Of a stretch of DNA of 64,000 bases, positions 43,413 to 52,395 are shown piece after piece; the stretch's first letter is position 1, and the number at the start of each line of letters is the position of its first letter. Made by a program: the position numbers and the translations under genes. The stretch lies in the NCBI GenBank assembly GCA_049115735.1, contig JAGDZP010000022.1, positions 124,001 through 188,000 of the forward strand, read 5' to 3'. This DNA comes from CAXBNB01 sp049115735. GTDB lineage: Bacteria; Bacteroidota; Bacteroidia; Cytophagales; Cyclobacteriaceae. The notes under the pieces are model-generated. The model ran no database searches and was not told where the DNA came from. It saw only the letters and a list, made by a program, of their open reading frames with translations.

Positions 43413-45403
43413 GCTGCTTTCTTTTTTCTTTGGTCATTGGACTTGAGCCGAAAAGTATAGCTCTTCACCAAGGTACTTATGAATTTCTCTGTATCGAAAT
43501 CATTTTCCAATAAGCATGCCTCAAGCTTTCTAACAGTCGGCTCGTCATTAAACTTCACACTACGTCCCAAAGCATAAGACAACATTTTTTTTGATAAGTT
43601 TCTGGCGAATTTTTCTTTTTCCTCTTCAAGCAATTGCTTCAATTCGGCTGGGCCATTAAAAGCCTCCCCATTTGTCAGTACTCCAGATGCATCAATATCC
43701 ACTTCGCCGTAGCTCTCTCTCCACCTACCGATGGCGTCAAAGTTTTCCAAACCGAGTCCCAGGGGATCCATCTTTTCGTGACAAGACTGACAACCCGGTT
43801 TAGACCTATGGATTTCCAAAAGTTTTCTTAGTCCAACATCTTTATGCGCTGCTTCATCTTCCGGCAACTCTCCTGCATTTGGAGGTGGCGGAGGTGGAGG
43901 TGTTCCCAGTATTTCTTCCAATACCCATTTGCCACGGAGTACCGGGCTAGTTCTGGTTGGCAAAGAACTAACGGTCAATATACCACCCATGCCAAGTATT
44001 CCGCCGCGGATACGATCATCCAGGGTTACTTTTCTCATTTGCTCTCCCTCCACAGGAGGTAGATTGTAAAACTGCGCTAGTTCTTGATTCAAAAATGTAT
44101 AATCACTGTTGATCAAGTCCATGAAGTCTCGGCTTTCTTTCAGTACATGATTAAAATATGATATTGCTTCATCATACATGGCCTGCCTCACAGCAGGTGT
44201 AAATTCAGGGAATTTTTCCGGATCAGCTATTGGAGTATTCTCAATAAGCTTGTTGATACCAAACCACTGGCTGGAAAATACTTTGGCAAAGCGTTCAGAC
44301 CTTGGATCTTCCAGCATTCGTTTAACCTGATGCTCAAGTATTAGAGAATCCTGAAGCATTTCTTCATTAGCCAACTGTAGTAATTCATCGTCCGGCACAC
44401 TGCACCAGAGGAAGTATGAAAGTCTGGACGCCAACTCAAAATCACTCAATTCGAATGGGGTGTCTTTGTCGTTTTCTTCCTCCACTCGATATAGAAAATT
44501 GGGTGAGACAAATATAGCTTTAATGGATTGCGCTATACTAAAATTGAATCTGACTGGGTTTTGCAGGCTGTCCATCGCCTGGTAGACGTTGGAAAACAGT
44601 CCAATCAATCGATCTTCTTCTTCGCTTCTCAAGTAGCGTCGATACGCTTTGGACGCCAAGGGTACAATCACTTTTTTTGCCGCTATTTCGGGAGTGTTAT
44701 CCGGCTGGAAGTCCTTTACAAACAAAGACATAATCCAATGGCCGATTTTCTGCCAGAACGTTACCCTGTATTCGTTGGGCACAACTTTTTTCCATAAATT
44801 CTCATCGCTGGAAAGCTCATTAACAATCAGTTCTGTGGCTTCATAATATCGCTCAAGTTTGAGCGGAGACATGAACAGTGCCCTGGCTTGATTATCGAAT
44901 CCACCCCCACCGGACCCATCCCTAGGAAAATGCTTTTTGGCATCAAATTTTACGCCCAATAAATCTTCAACAGTATATTGATATTCAGAGTGGCTCATCC
45001 TTCTGGCCACCACACGTCCCGGATTCTGCACCTTCAATGACTTTTTTAACAAAGCGTCAATTCCATCTACCAGTGTCTGATAATCCTTCATACCAAGTGC
45101 CGGTTCCTTTTTGGGTGGCATTTCACGAGCTTCAATCTGATCAAAAACCTCTAACCATCGCTCTCCATCTTTAAAGATATGCACAATAGTTTCGTATTTT
45201 TCAAGATTCACACCAGCCCTGGATTTTTTGTTTCCATGGCATTTGAAACAGTTATCCTTTAGGATAGGTCTGATGTTTAGATCGTAATAGTTCTGATCTA
45301 TTTCTTCGCCCACAGATACTGAAACTGCAAGGCAGACAATCAAAACCAGCGATAATGCCGATCTGAATAGTGAGCGTAGATATGGTTGAATAGGTGACGC
45401 CAT
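43409..45403 (-). CDS. Cytochrome-like DUF1587/1595/1592/1588/1585 protein
   Basis: Large exported protein of the DUF1592 set. In order: signal peptide, PSCyt1 domain with haem motif CFKCHG; DUF1587 (RRMSHSEYQYTVEDLLGV); DUF1595 (FASKAYRR-like, here LASKAYRRYLRSEE); DUF1592 (LASRLSYFLWCSVPDDELL); DUF1588 (FLNQELAQFYNLP... TRTSPVLRGKWVLE); a second CxxCH (CQSCHEKMDPLGLG); and DUF1585 (LSKKMLSYALGRSVKFND). I prefer ATG 45403, which opens MASPIQPYLRS before the hydrophobic segment; 45433 is an alternative. It is coupled to the DUF1552 gene. Function unknown; a c-type cytochrome partner is inferred from the two CxxCH motifs. Confidence 0.88.
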   Translation of the reverse strand: MASPIQPYLRSLFRSALSLVLIVCLAVSVSVGEEIDQNYYDLNIRPILKDNCFKCHGNKKSRAGVNLEKYETIVHIFKDGERWLEVFDQIEAREMPPKKEPALGMKDYQTLVDGIDALLKKSLKVQNPGRVVARRMSHSEYQYTVEDLLGVKFDAKKHFPRDGSGGGGFDNQARALFMSPLKLERYYEATELIVNELSSDENLWKKVVPNEYRVTFWQKIGHWIMSLFVKDFQPDNTPEIAAKKVIVPLASKAYRRYLRSEEEDRLIGLFSNVYQAMDSLQNPVRFNFSIAQSIKAIFVSPNFLYRVEEENDKDTPFELSDFELASRLSYFLWCSVPDDELLQLANEEMLQDSLILEHQVKRMLEDPRSERFAKVFSSQWFGINKLIENTPIADPEKFPEFTPAVRQAMYDEAISYFNHVLKESRDFMDLINSDYTFLNQELAQFYNLPPVEGEQMRKVTLDDRIRGGILGMGGILTVSSLPTRTSPVLRGKWVLEEILGTPPPPPPPNAGELPEDEAAHKDVGLRKLLEIHRSKPGCQSCHEKMDPLGLGLENFDAIGRWRESYGEVDIDASGVLTNGEAFNGPAELKQLLEEEKEKFARNLSKKMLSYALGRSVKFNDEPTVRKLEACLLENDFDTEKFISTLVKSYTFRLKSNDQRKKKAA

Positions 45404-45488
45404 TGGCAACTTGCTGAACGGCTCAAAGAACACGTCAGAATTCTATTAAAATTAGTGATTATTCATAAATTCATAGCATTAAGTAAAA

Positions 45489-47318
45489 CTAGCCTTTGGT
45501 AACCATTACATATTGTGCGGCAAAGTGCGCTTCATCCGCTTCAGCAAACCAGGCTCTCAGCTGAGTTTTTCCCTTCTTCAACTCGACAGTGAAAGAGACC
45601 GTTTTGTCCGAATCCTCCACTTCCTTGCTCAGTTCATGTTCGTTGATGTTGATACCGGCGGTTACCACCGGAAGTGCTACACCCGCCGGAAGTTCGTTCA
45701 CAGCAGTGCCCTCTACCGGAGGTTTTGGGGGCAATGAAGCTGTGATTGCAGCTTCTGCTTCTGGCGGCCATCTCATTAGTGAGAAAGTATAAGTACCATC
45801 TTCCGGTACTTCAACTGCGTAAAAACCACGGGCTTTGAAACCTTTCCTCATCAACACAGCATTCCAGGGCACCATCTTAAATCCCGCTTCTTCATCCAGG
45901 TGTACGTCATGTGCTCGGAGCAAAGTCTCCGGCTCGTATTGAGTACACAAGGGTATGGTCGGCATTTCTGCAAAGGTTGGTTCCAGGTCTGCCCACCATG
46001 CTTCATAAGCTATTTTCAGTTCTTCGAATTTCTCAGGGAACTCAGCCGATAGGTCTGTTTGTTGTCCCGGATCTTTGGCGATATCGTAAAGACTTTTTCC
46101 ATTGATCAATCGCCAGGCGCCTTGCATGGTTGCGCTTTGTCTCCATTTTTCCGGCATTTCTTTTCGCTGAGAATCAGTAATGATTATCCTGTCATTTAAA
46201 TTTTGCTTACCTTCCAAAATAAGCGGCTTGATGCTCACGCCATCATACTTAGCTTCCGTTGGCGACTCTATTGCCAACATATCGAGTAATGTAGGCATCA
46301 TATCAATATGAGAAGTCAATTCGGAAATATCTCTACCAGCCTTAATGCCACCATTCTTCCACCTAATAAAGAATGGTACTCTGTGCCCTCCTTCGTACAT
46401 GCTTCCTTTTTTCATTCTCATACCTGCGTTGTAACCGATCTCTGCCAGTCCGGTCTCTTTATTTGGCTTAAAACCTGATGAAGTACCGTTATCAGTCATA
46501 AAAATCAGGATGGTATTATCAGCTATTTTATTTTTGTCCAGGTAGTCCATCAGTTTACCGAGGTTATCGTCTGCATTGGTGATCATACCAAGGAAAGCAG
46601 GGTTGACGGCTTGCTCATTACCATCGTACATTTCTTTGTATTTGTTTTCAACAAAGTACGGACTGTGGGGAGCATTTGTCGCTATATAGGCGAAGAATGG
46701 TTTTCCTGCTTGCCTTTGTTCTTCGATGAACCTCAAACCCTCGTCAAACCAAATATCTGTACAATAGCCGTTGTACTTTTCAGGTTTGCTGTTGTGATAG
46801 TAAGTATCGTCAAAGTAGTCATTGTCCCAGTAGTCATGCTGCTGGCCTACTCCGCCACCTAGGTGGCTCACCACTTCCTGAAAACCCCTGTCCTCAGGTC
46901 GGTATGGGTAGTTATCACCTAAGTGCCACTTTCCAAACATACCAGTCGCATAGCCATTGTCTGCCAGAACCTGTGGTAAAGTAATCTTGTCAGCTTTAAG
47001 GAATGACCTCCCTGCAATTGTGTGCCAGGCACCTGCTCGATTCGTTACTTGTCCGCTCATGATAGAGGAACGTGTAGGTGCGCAAGTTGGGCTTACATGA
47101 AAATCGGTCAAACGGGTACTCTGCGCCCACAGCTTGTCCATATTGGTTGTTTTGATGTATGGATTGCCGTGAGCACCAATATCACCATATCCCTGATCGT
47201 CAGTGATTACAAGAATAACGTTGGGTCTTCCATCTTCCATCTTTTCATCAGTGGCAGCCTGTTTTTTTCCATTGCAAGCAGCAAGTACCAGCAACAGGAA
47301 TAATTGTATTGTATTCAT
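45489..47318 (-). CDS. Sulfatase with C-terminal beta domain, lipoprotein
   Basis: Arylsulfatase-type lipoprotein (lipobox LLVLAAC), 609 residues from ATG 47318; the preceding ATG at 47321 is equally possible. Cys79 is in PTCAPTR; other blocks are NVILVITDDQGYGDIG, GKWHLGD and MTDNGTSSGF. Residues after about 475 form an extra beta-rich domain ending in VELKKGKTQLRAWFAEADE, absent from minimal sulfatases; this may bind glycan. It is 86 bases upstream of the DUF1587/1592 gene and downstream of the FG-GAP lipoprotein. Architecture is like arylsulfatase A-type exo-sulfatases, but the substrate is not determinable. Confidence 0.92.
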   Translation of the reverse strand: MNTIQLFLLLVLAACNGKKQAATDEKMEDGRPNVILVITDDQGYGDIGAHGNPYIKTTNMDKLWAQSTRLTDFHVSPTCAPTRSSIMSGQVTNRAGAWHTIAGRSFLKADKITLPQVLADNGYATGMFGKWHLGDNYPYRPEDRGFQEVVSHLGGGVGQQHDYWDNDYFDDTYYHNSKPEKYNGYCTDIWFDEGLRFIEEQRQAGKPFFAYIATNAPHSPYFVENKYKEMYDGNEQAVNPAFLGMITNADDNLGKLMDYLDKNKIADNTILIFMTDNGTSSGFKPNKETGLAEIGYNAGMRMKKGSMYEGGHRVPFFIRWKNGGIKAGRDISELTSHIDMMPTLLDMLAIESPTEAKYDGVSIKPLILEGKQNLNDRIIITDSQRKEMPEKWRQSATMQGAWRLINGKSLYDIAKDPGQQTDLSAEFPEKFEELKIAYEAWWADLEPTFAEMPTIPLCTQYEPETLLRAHDVHLDEEAGFKMVPWNAVLMRKGFKARGFYAVEVPEDGTYTFSLMRWPPEAEAAITASLPPKPPVEGTAVNELPAGVALPVVTAGININEHELSKEVEDSDKTVSFTVELKKGKTQLRAWFAEADEAHFAAQYVMVTKG

Positions 47319-47411
47319 CATAATATTTAAAGAGTCCATGGACTAAGATACACATGGTTCGGCAATGTAGCTAGATCTAGCGCTCTGCCCCTTTGGCCAA
47401 CCTAAGCTGGT

Positions 47412-50400
47412 TTAAAGTTTAGGCCTGTTCAAAGACCACAAGTCTGTAGTACTGTTATTTTTAAAAACAGCCAATACATCAGCGCCATCATTTCTGTTTA
47501 GTTTTTCAACAGCCTTTACTTCACCTTGTATTTTCAGACCAGAGTCCCTCGGGGTTATAGCCAAAAACCCGCCCTTCTCATCATTTTGTAACACAATACC
47601 GTAGCTTGCATCGTTTCTTGTAGTTTCTACTTCTGCAGCCAATAGGTTACCGGCAAGGACAAAGTCCGGATAGGCATCTCCATTGTAATCAAAGGGTAGT
47701 ATGGCTTCTACTGAAGAAATCTGAGACATTGTTGGTAGTTTATGTGCAATCAGCTTTCCATCCCTATTCTCAAACCAGCAATGTGCAAACGAAGTAGCCT
47801 CATAGTGCAACGCTTTTTGAAGCATGTATTCACCATATATTTCATCCAAAGAGGCATCTGCAAATGCTTCGTATGTTTCAAACCTTTGTGCAATAGCTGG
47901 CACTTGTTCGGATGAGCATTCTCTTCCCCTTAGCGGTAGCTTCTTGCCTTTTTTCTCATAGCTCAACACGATATCAGATCTTCCATTTTCGTCAAAATCA
48001 GAGGCATAGACACTGAATGGATGTGATTTACTTGCCTTGTATTTGTAGTTCAGTCCGAGGTTTCCAGCTATCAAATCGTTATCCCCATCCTGATCTATAT
48101 CTGCAACTTCCAATGACCGCCACCACCCAACCGGATTATCCTCAATTACCTCTTCGGTGATTCTTTTGAACTTGTCTTCTTCATAGCTAAAAACTTCCAT
48201 ACCCATCCATTCACCTGTCAAGATAAGCTCCTTAGCTTCATCTCCGGCAATGTTTGCCCATTTTCCTGAAGTGATGAGTCCTATTGAGCCCAGTGCTCCC
48301 ACTCGACTAGCATCCAGTGATTCAAAGCGCAATGCCTCATTCTTGCCTCCTCTGTTTTCGAGCACAAGAGTTTCCGGAGCAAAAGGATATTTACCGGGAA
48401 GAATTCTCCCACCTATAAGCAAATCCAAATCCCCGTCCATGTCAAAATCAAAAGGCAGCACCAACTTGCCACTGTTCACGACATTAGGCAAATTTTGAAG
48501 CTTACTGAATTGGTCTTGATTATTGATATAGATTCGATCCTGGTAAAATGTAGTAGTCAAAGATGGATCATTACCTCCACTCACCACGTAGAGATCCAGA
48601 TCGTCATCACCATCTAAATCTACCAAAACACTTCCTGTATCTTCATGCAAGCTATCTAGCTCCCATGGCCCACTCATCTTTGTAAATCTTCCCGACTTAC
48701 CCTGAATAAATAGAGCACCAGGGCTACCCTTTGCATTACCTATAAAAATATCATCAAGACCATCTTGATTTACATCTCCGATGGAGGATGCCGGGCCAAG
48801 ATTTGAATTCTTGTGTGGCAGCAAAGGTTCATTGGAAAAATCATCAAAGTCATCCTCGATATGCTCGAACGAAAATTCAGCTTCTGTGAGCCGGGAAAAT
48901 TTCGATTCGGCGTTTAATGGTCGATTATCCTTTGTTTCCACCTTAACCACATACTTCAATTCCATCTCCTGGTTTGCTTCAATATTCCTGAGCGTTTCCT
49001 CTGTTCCATCCGGCCATGTTATTTTTAGCAAATCAACCTGTGAAGCATTTCCCAAGCCGAAATGAATAGTCGATTCCACAGAAGATTGAAAACCTCTTGT
49101 CAATGTATGCTCTGTATACTGTCCACTTCCATCAATCTGAATTGAAACTTTGGTTCCAAGTGCCATCAGGTTATCCTTAGTTCCTTTAAGCTTTATCCTC
49201 AGGTGATTGTTCTGTTCCGGATTTAGGTTCCTGTAGATAGACGCAGGGGAATTCACATTATTCACTATTAAGTCAAGGTTACCGTCATTATTCAGATCGG
49301 CATAGGCCACACCATTCGAAAAACCTTTGTCATCCAGTCCCCATTCCTGAGATTGTTCTGCAAAAGACAGTTCACCCAGGTTTTCAAAAACATAATTGGA
49401 TAAAGGTGTGCTTGGTAGTTTGGTATAATCTTTCTTGACGCCAAAAAAAGAAGCTTTATCAAAGCTTTCAAGTACGTCGTTGTTGTTGACATCCCGAAGT
49501 ACGCCATTGGTGATGAAAATATCTTTGCTGCCATCATTGTTGAAGTCGGCCATTAATATCCCCCAGCTCCAGTCGGTGGTCGCTATGCCGGTCATGCGAG
49601 CGATATCACTGAAAAGGGGTGTATTGTCTGTGTTACTTCCATTGTTCAACTGAATAGTGTTCTGCATGTATTGATAATGAAAACCCATCTCAACACCCTG
49701 GAAGAAGCTTAAAGGGCTCATGCTGGCCATATTAGTTTTGGATCTTTTATGATCAGATGGGGTCATATCCACCTGGGCCAGGTCTACCAATCCGTCGTTG
49801 TTGAAATCAGCAGCATCGAGTCCCATACCGAACATAGCGGTATGTCCAACACTCTCTTTCAGCGTTTCCCGGAAAGTACCATCTCCGTTGTTAAGGTATA
49901 AGTAGTCAGGTACATTAAAATCATTAGACAAATAGAGGTCCGTCCATCCATCTTCATTCAGGTCTACTGAAACTACTCCGAGCGTTAGTCCGAAGTTTTG
50001 TAAACCAGCCTTTTGCGTTACATCTGAAAACTTTCCAATGCCCTCATTGTGGTAGAGATGGCCGGAATTTTCAGGTAGGTTCTCCTGAATCTTGCTGTAG
50101 TAATACTGGTTGCCCATGCTAACCTCCACCTGAGGATAATTGGCTACAAATACATCCAGAAAACCATCTTTGTCATAGTCAAAAAAAGTGGCTTGGATAG
50201 AAGCTGTTTCATCAGCCAATCCAAAATCCAATGCCCTTTCGGAAAATGTATTGTTACCATTATTGATGTATAGTTGGTTGACGGGCTTTTGATAGATGCC
50301 GGATACTGAGGCATAGATATCCAACCAGCCATCCGCATTGATGTCCACCATGGTTGAACCGGTGTACCAACGATCATCTCCCAGTACTCCGGCAGACTCG

Positions 50401-50705
50401 CTAATATCCTCGAACTCAAAGTTGCCCTTGTTGAGGTAGAGTCGATTAGGAGACATGTTTCCTGTGAAGAAAATGTCTTGAAGCCCATCATTATTGATAT
50501 CACCAACAGATACACCTCCTCCCATATACAAATAAGGAAAAGTGTAGTAATTCAGCGTATCGTTTTCAGTGATTTGATTTGAAAAATCAACCCCGGACTC
50601 ACTCGAGTCAATTTTTTCAAATTGTTTTTGCCCCCTCTCTTCATCTTTCGAGCAAGAGCACATAAGGGCAATTAATAAAAGTGATATGTAAATTCTAAGT
50701 TTCAA
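47412..50705 (-). CDS. FG-GAP/VCBS-repeat lipoprotein with ASPIC/UnbV domain
   Basis: A 1097-residue surface lipoprotein (lipobox LIALMCSC). Numerous FG-GAP/VCBS repeats carry calcium-loop motifs (DINNDGLQDIF, DINADGWLDIY, DYDKDGFLDVF, DFNNDGLVDLA, DLDGDDDLDLY, DFDMDGDLDLL). An ASPIC/UnbV domain sits at about residues 500-570 (NHLRIKLKGTKDNL... FGLGNASQVDLLKITWPDG), between two propeller halves. Such proteins frequently sit immediately after SusC/SusD in Cytophagia-type loci and probably bind glycan at the surface; this is inference. It follows SusD after an intergenic terminator-like hairpin, so its expression may be a fraction of SusCD. Confidence 0.88.
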   Translation of the reverse strand: MKLRIYISLLLIALMCSCSKDEERGQKQFEKIDSSESGVDFSNQITENDTLNYYTFPYLYMGGGVSVGDINNDGLQDIFFTGNMSPNRLYLNKGNFEFEDISESAGVLGDDRWYTGSTMVDINADGWLDIYASVSGIYQKPVNQLYINNGNNTFSERALDFGLADETASIQATFFDYDKDGFLDVFVANYPQVEVSMGNQYYYSKIQENLPENSGHLYHNEGIGKFSDVTQKAGLQNFGLTLGVVSVDLNEDGWTDLYLSNDFNVPDYLYLNNGDGTFRETLKESVGHTAMFGMGLDAADFNNDGLVDLAQVDMTPSDHKRSKTNMASMSPLSFFQGVEMGFHYQYMQNTIQLNNGSNTDNTPLFSDIARMTGIATTDWSWGILMADFNNDGSKDIFITNGVLRDVNNNDVLESFDKASFFGVKKDYTKLPSTPLSNYVFENLGELSFAEQSQEWGLDDKGFSNGVAYADLNNDGNLDLIVNNVNSPASIYRNLNPEQNNHLRIKLKGTKDNLMALGTKVSIQIDGSGQYTEHTLTRGFQSSVESTIHFGLGNASQVDLLKITWPDGTEETLRNIEANQEMELKYVVKVETKDNRPLNAESKFSRLTEAEFSFEHIEDDFDDFSNEPLLPHKNSNLGPASSIGDVNQDGLDDIFIGNAKGSPGALFIQGKSGRFTKMSGPWELDSLHEDTGSVLVDLDGDDDLDLYVVSGGNDPSLTTTFYQDRIYINNQDQFSKLQNLPNVVNSGKLVLPFDFDMDGDLDLLIGGRILPGKYPFAPETLVLENRGGKNEALRFESLDASRVGALGSIGLITSGKWANIAGDEAKELILTGEWMGMEVFSYEEDKFKRITEEVIEDNPVGWWRSLEVADIDQDGDNDLIAGNLGLNYKYKASKSHPFSVYASDFDENGRSDIVLSYEKKGKKLPLRGRECSSEQVPAIAQRFETYEAFADASLDEIYGEYMLQKALHYEATSFAHCWFENRDGKLIAHKLPTMSQISSVEAILPFDYNGDAYPDFVLAGNLLAAEVETTRNDASYGIVLQNDEKGGFLAITPRDSGLKIQGEVKAVEKLNRNDGADVLAVFKNNSTTDLWSLNRPKL

Positions 50706-50713
50706 GTTCTCAA

Positions 50714-50765
50714 TAAAAAAGGAAGCTGTTACCCTATCAGAAGATACTGAAAAAGCAACAGCCTC
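50714..50765 (-). terminator. Terminator/attenuator between SusD and FG-GAP gene
   Basis: On the minus strand GAGGCTGTTGC pairs with GTAACAGCTTC (arms 50755-50765 and 50722-50732, two G-U pairs), followed by a T tract (plus-strand A tract 50715-50720). It lies between the SusD stop and the FG-GAP start and could reduce read-through. Confidence 0.6.
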
Positions 50766-50786
50766 AATTACAATTAATCACATTAT

Positions 50787-52367
50787 TTATTCAGCATCCC
50801 AACCCTGGTTTTGAACAAACACATCACTGTTGTTCATTTCATCAAGTGGAATCGCAATATACTCTCTACCTGGACGGTAAGCTCCGGTTCCGCCGCTCTC
50901 ACTCTTAATTCCAGAAGCATCAACAACTCTTTCCTTCACTTTACCCCATCTCAACAGGTCATAATATCTTGTTCTTTCCAAAGAAAGCTCTTTGATTCTC
51001 TCGTCCTCTATGTCCTGCATAGTGATAGATGTATGCGCTGGCATGTCCACTCTGGCTCTTACTTCGTTGATTGCTGCCAATGCCGCTGCTGACGAACCAT
51101 TCAGATTGAACTCAGCCTCAGCAAACATCAATAGAATGTCAGCGTACCGAAGTATTCTCAGGTTGTTGCCAGACCTATGCCATCCTCCAGCGTTAGCGGC
51201 TGTATAGCCTTGCTCGAAATCCAGGTGCTTGGTTGGGAAGATTCTTGTATCCCCAACTCCCCAAGCTTCTTCGAAGGTTTTTCCTTCGTAATAAAATGCG
51301 CCGAGCACATCACCTTCATACGTCGTTGTTTCAGGGGTGTCCCAAATTAAAGTTGAGAATGCCCTTGGGTCTATTTCGTCGTTGACAGTCTTTTCATCCA
51401 AAAACAGCGTCAATGCCCAGTCATTTATCCTGAGACCATCCTGACCACCATAAGGTCTTGTGGTAAGGTCCTGGTGAAAACCTGCTCCAGCACCGTGGTT
51501 TGCACAGTCTGCGCACCATCCTTGTTTTCCGTCGGCGTTGTTTTTCATTTGTACTTCAAACAAAGATTCGAAGTTGTTCTCACTAGCTTCCCTGAAGTTG
51601 TCTCGGTAATCATCCACAAGACCAACACTTCCATCATTCATTACTTTTTGGAACTCAGTTTTAGCCAAATCCCAGTTGCCCTGATACAAATGCGCTTTAC
51701 CTAGCATACCAATAGCTGATACTTTTCTAACCCTACCTAAGTCGTCTGAATTAGTCCATGTCGTTGGTAGTAAATTAGCTGCCTCTGTAAGGTCAGCAAC
51801 AATTTGATTGTACACCTCTAAAGGATCAGCCTGAGGTACTTGTCTTGCATTTTCAACCTGCCCACTAGGAATCAGGATCAATGGTACGTTTCTCCAGTAG
51901 TTCAGCAAATTGAAATAGTTGAATGCGCGAATGAAGTATGCCTCACCAAGGATGTTATTCTTAGCTGTCTGATCCATTTCGATGGCTGGAACATTGGCGA
52001 TCACCTCATTAGACCTGGAAATACCCTTGTACATGGCAGACCAAACCCATTTGGCTCCATTACTTGCAGGATCAGCATTGAAGTTACCAGCTGCTGTCCT
52101 TTCGGAGATATTGTAACCATTTACCAAATCGTCTCTATAGTCTGACAAGAAGATTTCAAACCTAGTATAGTACCAAATATCAGTAAATGGAGCATAAGCA
52201 CCCATAATTCCTCTCTTGGCGTCATCGGCGTTTCTCCAGAAGTTAGAAGGAGCTAGGGCGTTTGGATTTGTTTGGTCCAAAAGATCACTTTCATCACATG
52301 CTGTAACTGTAGCTAGTACGATTACCAACATGGCTATGACTGATTTATATAATTTATGTATTTTCAT
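50787..52367 (-). CDS. SusD/RagB-family glycan-binding lipoprotein
   Basis: Outer-membrane lipoprotein that captures oligosaccharide and caps the SusC transporter. A lipobox (LATVTACDES) is followed by LLDQTNPNALAPSNFWRNADDAKRG-type SusD N-terminal sequence, the TPR region with GEAYFIRAFNYFNLLNYWRNVPLI, and the C-terminal LRYADILLMFAEAEFNLNG, EVRARVDMP, DERIKELSLERTRYYDLLRWG, all hallmark blocks. At 526 residues it is of typical length. It follows SusC by 28 bases, in the same transcription unit. The SusC/SusD pair's substrate is unknown, although the neighbouring fucosidase and sulfatases suggest a sulfated fucose-containing glycan. Confidence 0.96.
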   Translation of the reverse strand: MKIHKLYKSVIAMLVIVLATVTACDESDLLDQTNPNALAPSNFWRNADDAKRGIMGAYAPFTDIWYYTRFEIFLSDYRDDLVNGYNISERTAAGNFNADPASNGAKWVWSAMYKGISRSNEVIANVPAIEMDQTAKNNILGEAYFIRAFNYFNLLNYWRNVPLILIPSGQVENARQVPQADPLEVYNQIVADLTEAANLLPTTWTNSDDLGRVRKVSAIGMLGKAHLYQGNWDLAKTEFQKVMNDGSVGLVDDYRDNFREASENNFESLFEVQMKNNADGKQGWCADCANHGAGAGFHQDLTTRPYGGQDGLRINDWALTLFLDEKTVNDEIDPRAFSTLIWDTPETTTYEGDVLGAFYYEGKTFEEAWGVGDTRIFPTKHLDFEQGYTAANAGGWHRSGNNLRILRYADILLMFAEAEFNLNGSSAAALAAINEVRARVDMPAHTSITMQDIEDERIKELSLERTRYYDLLRWGKVKERVVDASGIKSESGGTGAYRPGREYIAIPLDEMNNSDVFVQNQGWDAE

Positions 52368-52395
52368 TTTCTTAAATTTTTATATCACAAATTGA

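Noticed and set aside
47370..47381. Perfect 12-base palindrome GCTAGATCTAGC upstream of a sulfatase
   Set aside because: A single short palindrome with no second copy or matching regulator in the window; could be chance.
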